A stretch of 64,000 nucleotides of DNA from Plantago major (Eukaryota; Streptophyta; Magnoliopsida; Lamiales; Plantaginaceae), in contig CM048839.1 of the NCBI GenBank assembly GCA_026545765.1, positions 53,490,677-53,554,676 on the forward strand. Direction: 5' to 3'. The notes under the pieces were generated by a model. It saw only the letters and a list, made by a program, of their open reading frames with translations. It was not told the origin of the DNA and searched no databases. Shown here piece by piece: positions 22,641 to 32,695 of the stretch (the first letter of the stretch is position 1; each line of letters begins with the position of its first letter). Both the position numbers and the translations under genes were made by a program.

Positions 22641-25155
22641 TTAGGTTCTCATACCAACAATGGAACCATCTGGACTAAAGAATCTTCCAGTAGGAATCCA
22701 TTTTTGAATGAATTTCTTATGAACATTCTTTTGTCTAATAGGAACATAAGGAGGAATCTTAGTTAAATGATTGGTATCATTGTTGTTAAAAACTATTTTC
22801 TTCCTTGGTGTGTTCCTAGGTGCTCCATTTGGTGCTTTCAGATACCTGTCAGATTTCTGAGTCTGCTTTCCAGCAAACTTAGCTTTCCTAGCCAGATTTC
22901 TTCTAGCCCTGACATTCAAATTTTTAGTGGCTTGATTTATCTTCCACTTCTGATAATTTCTGTGAGCAATTTTAGCCTTTAACCATCGTTCTTGCTCTTG
23001 TTTATATTCGTGAGCAAGTTGTTTCTCGATGGCTTTATAGCCAATACCATTCCGAGCACCTGATGTTGTCTGAGATCTCTCTTCAGCAGCTTTGCTAGTC
23101 TCTGGATGATCAATTTTCTTTCCAGAAAACGTGACATAAGAAAATTTTCCAGCTCCTGCAATTTTTTCTTTTTGAGAGACATAGCACTGTGGGTGATTGC
23201 ACTTCTCAGTGTTATGTTTCTTTTCAGAGACATTTCCCACAGTTTTCTTTTGGACTTGTTTTTCCCACAAAGGCTTGGTCGCAACTGCCTTTCCTTTGTC
23301 AGCAATCTTAGCTTTTCGACCGATGCTGTAGATTGTTTGGCAATCACCTTGCTAAGCACTGACGAATGTTAGTCCTTTATTAATCTTATTCAGAGTGGTG
23401 GAACTATTTGTTTGTGTGTCCAGCCCAAGTCCTCTCTTTTCTGAAGGATCTCTTAAATAAGATTGTACTTCAGTAAGAGTGTCATTAGCTTTGGCATAAG
23501 ATTGAAAAGATAGTTCTTTATTTTTGAGTTCCTTATTCTCAGAAAGAAGACCTTCATATTTCTTTTGAAGAGTTGCCATTGCTTCTTTATGTGACTTTTC
23601 GGTCTTAGATATCTGAGCCTTGAGAAATGCATTTTCAGCATCCTTTTTCTCAGATATCTTGATTAATTGAGAATTTTCCTTTGCAAGAGAATTCTTTTCT
23701 TCTTCGAATTTTTCGGTTCTAGCTCGGAACATTAGAAATTCTCTTTTGTAAAGATCAATTTCTTTTCTGAGATTTCCCAGTTCTTTGATTCCTTCTTCAT
23801 CACTTTCATAAGTATAACAGGAAGTATGTGTTACCTCATCAGCCATTAGACAAGGTTCAATATTGGAGATATCGGGGAAGATTTCTTCAGCCATTCCACA
23901 CACTTCTTTCTTCTTTTGACCAAAGTCAATTACTTCATGAGAAACACCGCATATTTCTGGGGAAGGCAGTGTGGAATCATCTGAATCCTCATCCTCAGAA
24001 TCAGACTAAATATCTAGAGCATCCAGTTGAAGTTGAATCTTTTGCCTTTCTTCAGTGAGCATAGCTCTTTGACTTCTTTTGAAGATTCTTCTATCTTTCT
24101 TGTCACCTGTCTTAAGTTTGTTGAGGGCAGGACAATCCTTCTTGAAATGACCAGGTTTCTGACAATAGAAACAGATATCATTTCCGATTTCTGCTTCCTC
24201 AGTACTTGATGCTTTTTGAGCTGGCTTGTTCAGCGAGCTTTGCATATTTTTGTACTGGTGATAGTTTGAGCCTAGATACTTTTTCAGCTTCTCTTTGGCT
24301 TTTATTCTCTCAATTTCTCAACTGACATATTTTCCCATTTGCTTTACAGCAAGAGCATCCTCAGTCATATCCTTGCCTTTCTTCTTTTCATAAGTTCCTT
24401 GATAAACTAGAGCAACACTCTGCAACTTCTCAGTTGTTTGTTCCCTTTGAGTTGTCTCATAGTCAATAGTGGCAAGGTGAGAGAAAAGTTCCACAGGAGT
24501 GATATCTGGCATTCCTTGGTTAAAGTAGAAAAACTTTGTGTGTTCCCAGTTATGATTAAGACTTCTCACAATGGTTTTAATCTTTTCTGACTGGGTATAT
24601 CTATTACTTTCACCAAGTGCAGCCATATCACTCATAAGTGTTGTAAACCGGAAATCTAGTTCTTCAAGAGTCTCTGAGGGACCTTGTTTAAAGTTTTGGA
24701 ATTTTAGCTTCAAAACTTCGAACTTATTTTCCTTTGTTTTTCGATGCAGTGATTTCTTCAATCAGTTGCCAGGCCACTTTCGCCGTTTTTGCACCCCACA
24801 GTTTACACTGTATGTGCTCTAAAGTAGAACGTATGATGATATTACGAGCCTGTCCATCCAAACGATTTCTCTTGGCATCTTCCGATGTCCAGAGTTCTCT
24901 GGGCTTTGGTTCGTAAATGACTTGACTGGCAGGTCTCCCGCTGGTTGACGCATCTGTCTGTGAAGACCCATCACTTTGTTCTCTGTCTCTACCATTAGAA
25001 ACCTCTATGACTTGCTTGAGTTGTTGAATGACTATTGAGCCATTCTTTATTACTTCGATCATTTCGTCACTGATGGCTTCTAGGTGGAGCATCATGTTGT
25101 TCTTCCATTTCTCATAATTCTCTGGCTTGAGAATTGGGGCGTCACATAAAGACAT
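22641..25155 (-). pseudogene. gag: gag of element B, several frame breaks
   Basis: The ATG at 25155 begins MSLCDAPILKPENYEKWK. Frame breaks occur near 24740 and 24310, and a stop near 24005. Recognisable in order: UBN2-like capsid region (ETLEELDFRFTTLMSD), zinc knuckle CFYCQKPGHFKKDC at about 24132-24173, an acidic patch, a Glu/Lys-rich coiled-coil segment (KFEEEKNSLAKENSQLIK, 23352-23903) and a basic C-terminal region (ARRNLARKAKFAGK). It ends GMRT-TAA at 22641-22643, in frame with pol. The extended linker between knuckle and protease is longer than in most copia Gags. Confidence 0.9.
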
Positions 25156-25259
25156 CCTACAGCAAACACACTAAACAAACGAATCAAGTGTAGGTGAAAA
25201 GAAGTTAGTGGGCACTTATCTGGGATCTAGGTTCAGTGCAGAAGGCTTGGGAACCTCCT

Positions 25260-25271
25260 GCTCTGATACCA
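25260..25271 (-). promoter_or_regulatory. Primer-binding site of B
   Basis: Reverse complement TGGTATCAGAGC, two bases from the 5' LTR boundary; initiator Met-tRNA type. Confidence 0.9.
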
Positions 25272-25273
25272 CT

Positions 25274-26902
25274 TGTTGGTCCAGATAACGGCAAAGTAAA
25301 AGACTAGAGGGGGGGGGGGTGAATAGTCTTTTAAAACTTTTGTCAATAAGCACAGTTTCTCAGATATCTGTGAAGATATCTGATACTTAATTTCAGAGAG
25401 AGGAAGAATTTTCTAAGATAAGTGCACGTGTTCAGCAAGATAAGTGTAAGTACTTTGCAATATATGTAAAACAAGCAATAAGCTGCAGAGAGTAAATAAC
25501 ACAAGTCTTTTTATAGTGGTATCTGAAGGTGGCGTAATCCTTCAACTAATCCACTTCGGTCTTTCTCAGACCTAGAATCCACTAAGATAAATGAGGTAAC
25601 CTTACAGATATCTTTTCTTGATTCCTAAATACACTAGGTTCCCAACTAAGTGTTCCCCCTGAGTTATTCCCCGGCTTTCACAGCCAAGTACTTCCTGTAC
25701 TCAGAAACCTTTTTGAGTTGTTCCTTAGTTTCCCAAACTAAGTACTTCCTGTGCTCAATAACCTTGGAGTTATTCCTTAGTTTCCCAAACTAAGTACTTC
25801 ATGTACTCCACGCCGTTTAAGGTGTTGGTTTTAGGTTTGTTTGTCAGGTGAGCTTCTTAAATAACTTATTCAGTTAATCAGATGGCTCTATGAATCAAGT
25901 ATACTTAATACACTTTTCAATATATGGTATCTTGTTCTCTACTGACCCAAGTCTATTGTAAGTGTTCCAGAGAATGAATCTCATATATGAAATCTTAGTT
26001 CAACTCCTTCACAGATAACAATGCTCGTTAAGGATCAGGATACTTAGAACTTTTGTGCTACTTAGAATCAAGAGCTTTGGTCGCAACAGAAATCTTGAAA
26101 GTAAGTAGTTTGCTTGAGAGAGCTTGTGTGAGTATTCAGTATAAGTTCAGTGATCTAAGGTGTTCAGTGTGTTCTCAAGCAGTCTAAGTGTTGATATTTA
26201 TAGATGAATTTTGAGTGACGTTTGAATAGTATCCGTTAGGCTTAAATCAAATTCAAACTATTGATATCTGAGCATAGTACTGTAGCAGGTTTGTCTTCTT
26301 CTTCAAAAGCTACAGCTTTTGTTCAGACATTTCTGTCTGCGCATTTAATGCACTGTACTATACTTTGTCCTATAGTGCCAACGGAACTATGCAAGCTTTT
26401 TGAGGCTTTGCACGTTCTTTTTTCCAGAGATCATCATAGCTCCAGATACCACTTGTTTAAACAACTTTTTATAATATGTTTCTTTTTCAGAAGCGTATTT
26501 TATGTCCAAGGTATCTGAGTGTAGATATCTGTGGGCACTTTCCTCGTCTCAGAAACCTTTTATTCTCAGATATCTTTTGCAACACGTGTGTTTCGAAACA
26601 CTTGTTTCTTCAAGATATCTTGACATAGGTATCTGAAAAACCCTTGTCTTCAGCAATCTTGTGCAGTCTTCAAATCTTCAAATCCGTTGAATTTTTCTTG
26701 CTGGATGCCTTCTTCTTGGTCTTCTTCAGAAAATAAAAATTACATTTCGAGACCTAACATCCTATACAAGATTTGCTAGACTATCATACTTAGTGAGTTC
26801 CCTCTTTTACAGTGTTCAAGTGAACTAAGAGTACTAATCACATTTCTGAGCTATGATAAGTCATTAGGTTGCTGATCAAAATCTAAACAAATATTCCTAA
26901 CA
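25274..26902 (-). repeat. 5' LTR of element B
   Basis: 1,629 bp, TGTTGGTCC to CCTAACA on the plus strand, with the hairpin array at 25631-25810 and a poly-G (C-loop) run near 25309. Flanked on the right by CTAAG, then MULE coding sequence. CTAAG differs from the GGATA left of element A, so A and B are not one insertion. Confidence 0.95.
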
Positions 26903-27387
26903 CTAAGAAACATTGGCACTCTACCGCAGACAGACAGGAGGTAATATCTCTTTTACTTCACAAGTTCATATCATTATCTATTGTAATTACAACATTTACT
27001 AATGTTAGTTCAATTGTCATGCAGGGTTGGGTTCCTGTTATTGAACAGATGGTCCCAACAGTCATAAATAGAAAATGTGCCAATCATATTTATGACAATT
27101 TCAAACAAAGATGGGGAAGTGTTGATCAGAGAAGATACTACTGGCAATCTGCAACTGCTTACACTTTTGTTAGGAATATCTTTTTAGATTTTGATCAGCA
27201 ACTTAATGACTTATCTTAGCTCAGAAAGGTGATTAGTACTCTTGGTTCACTTGAACACTGTAAAAGAGAAAACTCACTAAGTATGATAGCTTAGCAAATC
27301 TTGTATAGGATGTTAGGTCTCGAAATGTAATTTTTATTTTATGAAGAAGACCAAGAAGAAAGACATCCGGCAGGAAAAGTTCAACAA

Positions 27388-28450
27388 TGTTAGAACATAG
27401 GATCCCGGATTGGTACTTGGAACAAGATCAAAAGACAATGTTGCCAACAATGTCTTCAACACAGTAAACAAAACGCAGCGGATGAATATGAAAGAAACTT
27501 CTATTACCAAGCCAACATATATAAATATGCTGGCCGCGCCTTAGGCAAAATATCTAGTGACAGGAAAAGTAGATCTAATACACTAGGTTTAATACAATCA
27601 CAGATGATTGATTAAACAACCAAAACTATGCCTAGAAGAACTAACAGTAAAAGCTATTCTAGGTCGATGTTTGAAAGAGTTATTCCAACAATGAATACTC
27701 TTAGACAAACTCTAAAGCTAGCAGAAAACAAGAAGCCTAAACTCTTTAATAAAATCTTGATTGATCAAAAAAAAGGCTTCATGATTGCGCGGCTGAATCC
27801 TTGTATATATACTTTAGATATCGACAGCTCCTATCAAAGTCGAAAGGCAATAGGATCTCAGCAAAGGCAATTTTCTTTGTCTTGTTTTCTTCAATATTCA
27901 GCTAGAAGAAAATTCCCATATTAGTGTCTTCAACAATATATTTCCTTCTTGCTTTCTTCAACAATCTTCTTGAAAGATTCTCTCTTTAATCTTGTATTCT
28001 TCTTGCAACTATGTTCTTCCTGTACATATGTGATGATCCGGGATCTCAGCAGGAAGAAACTAACGTTGTTTCTCTGTATCTGGCTGGCTGGAAAATATTT
28101 TCAAGATTATCTCTAGAGAATCTTTTATTTCCTTCTTTCTTTCAAGGTGCCCATAACTTGTCAAACTCTTTCGTTCTTTTTAGATTGCATTCCTTGTGTC
28201 CACAGCAACTCAAACTCTTTCCTTATTCCTGCAGAAATTCGAATTGATTGCTTCCAGTCCAAGTCATCAGTCCAATTGGCCAGCTTGTTTCTATGTTGTC
28301 TGTAATGTTGTTCCAACATTGTATCGGCACTATTTCGCAATGTTGCACAACATTGAAATCCTGCATTTCACAAACAACAACAACAAACACAAACATTGAA
28401 CTGAATCATGAAAGATAAGATTATCTAATCAAGTGCAACTTGCACTTTCA
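27388..28450 (-). repeat. 3' LTR of element D
   Basis: 1,063 bp, TGTTAGAACATAGG to GCACTTTCA on the plus strand. Very similar to 31606-32695, differing by small indels (for example a missing repeat of AATGTTGTT near 27450). It contains paired CAATGTTG/CAACATTG words near 28300-28350. Confidence 0.95.
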
Positions 28451-29060
28451 ATCTCCCCCTTAATCTTAGTCTTTCATCAAGCAATATCATTCCTTTGGGC
28501 TCATTGATTCCTTTTGATCCATTAAGCATGTTTAAGCCCAACTTGATATATCCTACAAAATATTCATAGAAAAACAACTACAAACATTGAACCGGTTATG
28601 TTACGAAGAAAGGTTGAATTACTAAACAAAGTGCAATAAATCGCACTTTCAATCTCCCCCTTAATTCTGACCTTTCTTCACACAACCTAAAACCAGTTTT
28701 TTAGTCAAAACGAACAAGTAGGATTTAAACAAGTCAAGAGGAATCCTTTGTTGGGAACTGAAAGATAAAGTGCAATCGATCAATGCTGATGGACAATGTT
28801 GAGTCAACACAGAACTCAATATTGCTGTAAATATGCACTTTCAAACTCCCTCTTATTTCTTTGTCTACTCATCTCCTTTGAACTCATCATGGGCATCATA
28901 TCATACTTCTTTTGACAATTCCTGCACTCAGTAGTTAGTGAATAAAGACAAACTTGCGTAGAATCGCAGTATAAGTGCAGTAAACAAAGTCGTCTGCAAT
29001 GTTGACACAACATTGCAGTCAACACTGCACTATTCAATCTCCCCCTTTGTCTTTCTTCAC
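28451..29060 (-). repeat. Four PPT-like tracts at about 195-bp spacing in D
   Basis: The phrase CACTTTCAATCTCCCCCTT or a close form occurs at about 28443, 28644, 28836 and 29027. Each reads on the minus strand as a purine tract AAGGGGGAGATTG. The first is the true PPT at the LTR edge; the others are decayed tandem copies. Further CTCCCCCT words follow at about 29125, 29198 and 29376. Confidence 0.7.
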
Positions 29061-30820
29061 AAAAACACATCTGAACAAACTTGTTAGAAACAAACAAATA
29101 TAACAGGCATGAAACTACAGAACTCCCCCTCAACATTAGACGAGAGCAATATAACAAAATAAAGTATGTTAGCTTTTTGTTCAATCTCTTCTGTTCTCCC
29201 CCTTTTTTGAGAAGAAAGATATCTCTCAGATTATTCAACCAAGTTCACAGAAGGAGACAAGAAGACATGCAATGAGTGCAGTACTGAGTTGTGGACTATA
29301 GGACCTTCAATAAGAGCTGTGCAATGTTGGAGAATGATGTTGAAAACATTGAGTTCAACATTGACAAATCCAGTGACTCCCCCTCACGCAGTGCAAGATT
29401 ATTCTCCAGAAACAGAGCATTAGACATAAAGATTCAGAGAGCAGTGAGAAAGTACAAGAGAAAATGATATTAATTAGGATGGCAAGGGAATAACACACTT
29501 CTATCCAAGGGGCTACAAAGAAACCTTTGAGACACAACCAAAAATCAATGAAGCACATTCATAAAAGATTTTTGAGAACAAATATTTTCTTAACTAGATT
29601 GGAGACAATCAGTTAAAAACTACCACTTGTGGAGAAGTTTTAGGAAATTTCAGAGATAATATAAATAAAGCTTTAACAAAGTAAAAATTACCCCAGAAAA
29701 ATAAACACTTCCCTAAGCAATCCCTCCCCTAAAACATAACTCTTTCTCTCGAAACTTGAACAATAAAAAGAAAGACTTTCATATAAAACAAAAGAACCTC
29801 GAACTGGAATCAACTTCTAGTGGAATGTTGTCTTAACACATCAGATAACACTCATATCAAGCCTTTTATTGTAAACTCACAGTAACAAGAAAAGGTTGCA
29901 AACAAAACATGCATGATCCACACCACGAGAAAAGCTGATAATTAGCACATAAGACCCAGCCAGAGCACTTAGCCATCACTCAAGGATCAAATGTCAAGCA
30001 GACACACGAGGTAGATATGGTGTTATCAAGTCAAGAAGGGGACTGAAGTTTACAACTCAGTAGAGACTTTTAATTAACTCTCAAAAAAACTTTTATTGCG
30101 CATAGAAAAAATTATTTATTTGTGTGGTCGTCTACTGAATGAAGGCAGCCGGAACCCCAATCACCCCAGTAGCAACACAATTTCTTTTAGGCAACACAGA
30201 TGAGCACATAGGACTGAATGCAGGCAGCCTGAACCCCATACACCCCAGTATCCCAATGCGTACTCATTTGATATGTCACTTTTATAGAAACAGCCTCAAG
30301 CAAGTAATCACAACGGATGAAGGCAGCCGGAACCCCAAGCACCCCAGTGTAAAAACATGCTATATCTAGCTATTCCATTTGTAAAAAAGCACATTTATTT
30401 AATCAAGGAGAGGTTTTATTATCTCTTTAAAGCTTTCAACACAGTCTCCCAAGGTGACTAGAACCCACAAAAACACATGTGGTACAGACAAACCAATTAA
30501 ACCTTTCATAAGGTGAGTGAATAGCTGAGAAAAAGGCGACAATCAAGCTCAAAAGATGGTATTTAAGATCAAACAATAGGAACACCAACACTGACCAAGA
30601 AACTTTGAGCTTTGATTTCAAGGGCTTTTCAAAAGATATCCCTACTAAAGAAAAGACACCCACAATTAGTTCCAGAAAGAGAGGCCTTTGTAAACAGTTA
30701 GGCACACAGAAAACACGGAAGAGACAGCAAGCAACAGACTAGGCCAATTTTTTTTTTTCTAATTTTTTTTGTTCAATGTTATCAGTGATGTTGAGATAAC
30801 ATTGACGCCAACAATGATAA
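29061..30820 (-). repeat. Non-coding internal region of D with a three-copy 35-bp repeat
   Basis: No supported gene. A 35-bp unit (GCAGCC(G/T)GAACCCC, then CACCCCAGT) occurs at about 30144-30172, 30221-30249 and 30320-30348 in direct orientation. Words CAATGTTG and CAACATTG are scattered as inverted pairs. A 140-codon minus frame at 28816-29238 has no recognisable motif and is not called. Confidence 0.55.
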
Positions 30821-31576
30821 TCAAATAAAACACAGAGCAGTAAACCACCTTAAACACAATAATCTATCATGATTTTGAGGTTTACTAAAAATGTCCGCCA
30901 GTTTAAGCCAAGATACCATATTATCGCTCAAATAGAAAAACCATCGACTTAGGGAATTTCTAACATTCATATCTCCAACCCAATCACAAAAACAAAAGCA
31001 TGTACAATCATATTTGGATATATATCTCAAAACATGCTTTTTAGCCTTCGGATCAAGTATGTTAGAGTTGGAAGAGTATCTAGCATACACAGAAACTACA
31101 TGCATCAAATCAGGATAGCTGGATAAGAGTGATAAGAGACAACCAACCATGTGAGATCTAGAGAGAATATTCTGTATCCCAGCAGATAGATCATGTCTCA
31201 CCTTATTGCACAGTCTAGCAACCTGCCTATATGTTTCATATTCTGTGTCAGGCTTCAATGTTATGTCCAGTGTTGACTCAACATTAAGGACAACATCACG
31301 GTTCAGTACAGCAGTTTCTAGTTCCATTAGCTCATCCCTGTTCCAATCTTCTTTATCAAGATGTTCCACATCATTACCTGCATCATGAAGAGTAAGAACA
31401 AAAACATAGTCACATGTAGTAGATATAAATGTACACATATCAATTGATTTGATATATGCACGATGTATGATCTTCCAAACATCCTTATTGGAAAAATCGG
31501 TAAAATCTATAACATAAAGACTACACAAATAGGGATTTTCTTGATCCATCATAAAGTACCAAATCCAAAACACCAA
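30821..31576 (-). pseudogene. Degenerate copia pol remnant (RNase H side) in D
   Basis: A 251-codon open frame whose second half follows the copia pattern around the RT/RNase H boundary: VGCLLSLLSSYPDLMHVVSVYARY (compare the usual GSLLYL-RPD-YAV), KKHVLRYISK, a damaged D-A-RKS region (VRNSLSRWFFYLSDNMVSW) and LADIFSKPQNHDRLLCLRW. The first half (about 125 residues) is not recognised. It begins only 30 bases inside the PBS, so gag and most of pol have been deleted. The RNase H catalytic acidic residues are not convincingly present, so it is probably inactive, but the frame being open across 750 bp is notable. Confidence 0.65.
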
Positions 31577-31591
31577 TGAATTAGGTACTAG

Positions 31592-31603
31592 GCTCTGATG
31601 CCA
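31592..31603 (-). promoter_or_regulatory. Primer-binding site of D
   Basis: Reverse complement TGGCATCAGAGC, one base off the standard initiator-Met PBS, two bases from the 5' LTR. Confidence 0.8.
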
Positions 31604-31605
31604 CT

Positions 31606-32695
31606 TGTTAGAACATAGGATCCCGGATTGGTACTTGGAACAAGATCAAAAGACAATGTTGCCAACAATGTTGTTCAACAATGTCTTCAACACAGTAAAC
31701 AAAATGCATCGGATGAATATGAAAGAAACTTCTATTACCAAGCCAACATATATAAATATGTCGGCCGCGCCTTAGGCAAAATATCTACTGACAGGAAAAG
31801 TAGATCTAATCAACTAGGTTTAATACAATCACATATGATTGATTAAACAACCAAAACTAACCCTAGAAGAACTAACAGTAAAAGCTATTCTAGGTCGATG
31901 TTTGAAAGAGTTATTCCAACAATGAATACTCTTAGACAAACTCTAAAGCTAGCAGAAAACAAGAAGCCTAAACTCTTTAATAAAATCTTGATTGATCATC
32001 AAAAAGGCTTCATGATTGCTCGGCTGAATCCTTGTATATATACTTGAGATATCGACAGCTCCCATCAAAGTCGAAAGGCAATAGGATCTCAGCAAAGGCA
32101 ATTTTCTTTGTCTTGTTTTCTTCAATATTCAGCTAGAAGGAAATTCCCATATTAGTGTCTTCAACAATATATTTCCTTCTTGCTTTCTTCAACAATCTTC
32201 TTGACAGATTCTCTCTTTAATCTTGTATTCTTCTTGCAATTATGTTCATCCTGTACATATGTGATGATCCGGGATCTCAGCAGGAAGAAACTAACGTTGT
32301 TTCTCTGTATCTGGCTGGCTGGAAAATCTTTCCAAGATTATCTCTAGAGAATCTTTTATTTCCTTCTTTCTTTCAAGGTGCCCATAAACTTGTCAAACTC
32401 TTTCCTTCTTTTTAGATTGCATTCCTTGTGTCCACAGCAACTCAAACTCTTTCCTTATTCCTGCAGAAATTCGAATTGATTGCTTCCAGTCCAAGTCATC
32501 AGTCCAATTGGCCAGCTTGTTTCTATGTTGTCTGCTGTTGTCTGTAATGTTGATCCAACATTGTATCGGCACTATTTTGCAATGTTGCACAACATTGAAA
32601 TCCTGCAGTTCACAAACAACAACAACAACAAACACAAACATTGAACTGAATCATGAAAGATAAGATTATCTAATCATGTGCAACTTGCACTTTCA
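31606..32695 (-). repeat. 5' LTR of element D
   Basis: 1,090 bp, same sequence as 27388-28450 with small differences. Followed on the right by AACAA and the resumed solo LTR E. Confidence 0.95.

Larger units (their letters stand above)
13791..26902 (-). mobile_element. Sirevirus-type copia retrotransposon B, 3' LTR truncated
   Basis: Reads right to left: 5' LTR (25274-26902), PBS, gag, TAA, pol, hairpins, internal TATA, 3' gene, PPT, and only 276 bp of the 3' LTR (13791-14066). The outer part of the 3' LTR is missing where it meets element A. The right flank resumes MULE transposase coding sequence at 26903. It is the best-preserved pol in the window, but it has a roughly 57-bp integrase deletion, one RT/RH frame break near 20195, and a roughly 1.5-kb deletion in the 3' gene. 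Confidence 0.93.
27388..32695 (-). mobile_element. Non-autonomous copia-like LTR element D
   Basis: Two LTRs (27388-28450 and 31606-32695) in minus orientation, flanked by AACAA duplications (27383-27387, 32696-32700). A PBS (31592-31603) and PPT (28451-28465) bound an internal region of only 3.2 kb. That region has no gag, integrase or RT catalytic core, only an RNase-H-side pol remnant. It must have moved with proteins from another element. It lies inside solo LTR E, so it is younger than E's recombination or at least than E's insertion. Confidence 0.9.

Noticed and set aside
3872-26902. A and B as one composite element with an internal inversion
   Set aside because: The outer 5-bp flanks do not match (GGATA versus CTAAG) and host transposase sequence between them is missing, which fits two insertions plus a deletion better.
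27628-27924. 98-codon frame in the D LTR
   Set aside because: The other LTR copy has stops in the same frame; not maintained.
28816-29238. 140-codon minus frame in element D
   Set aside because: It crosses the PPT-repeat zone, shows no domain and has low-complexity composition; probably chance.
32393-32641. 82-codon frame rich in Val at its start, suggestive of a membrane peptide
   Set aside because: It comes from a CAA/GTT triplet repeat inside the D LTR, and the other LTR copy does not keep it.
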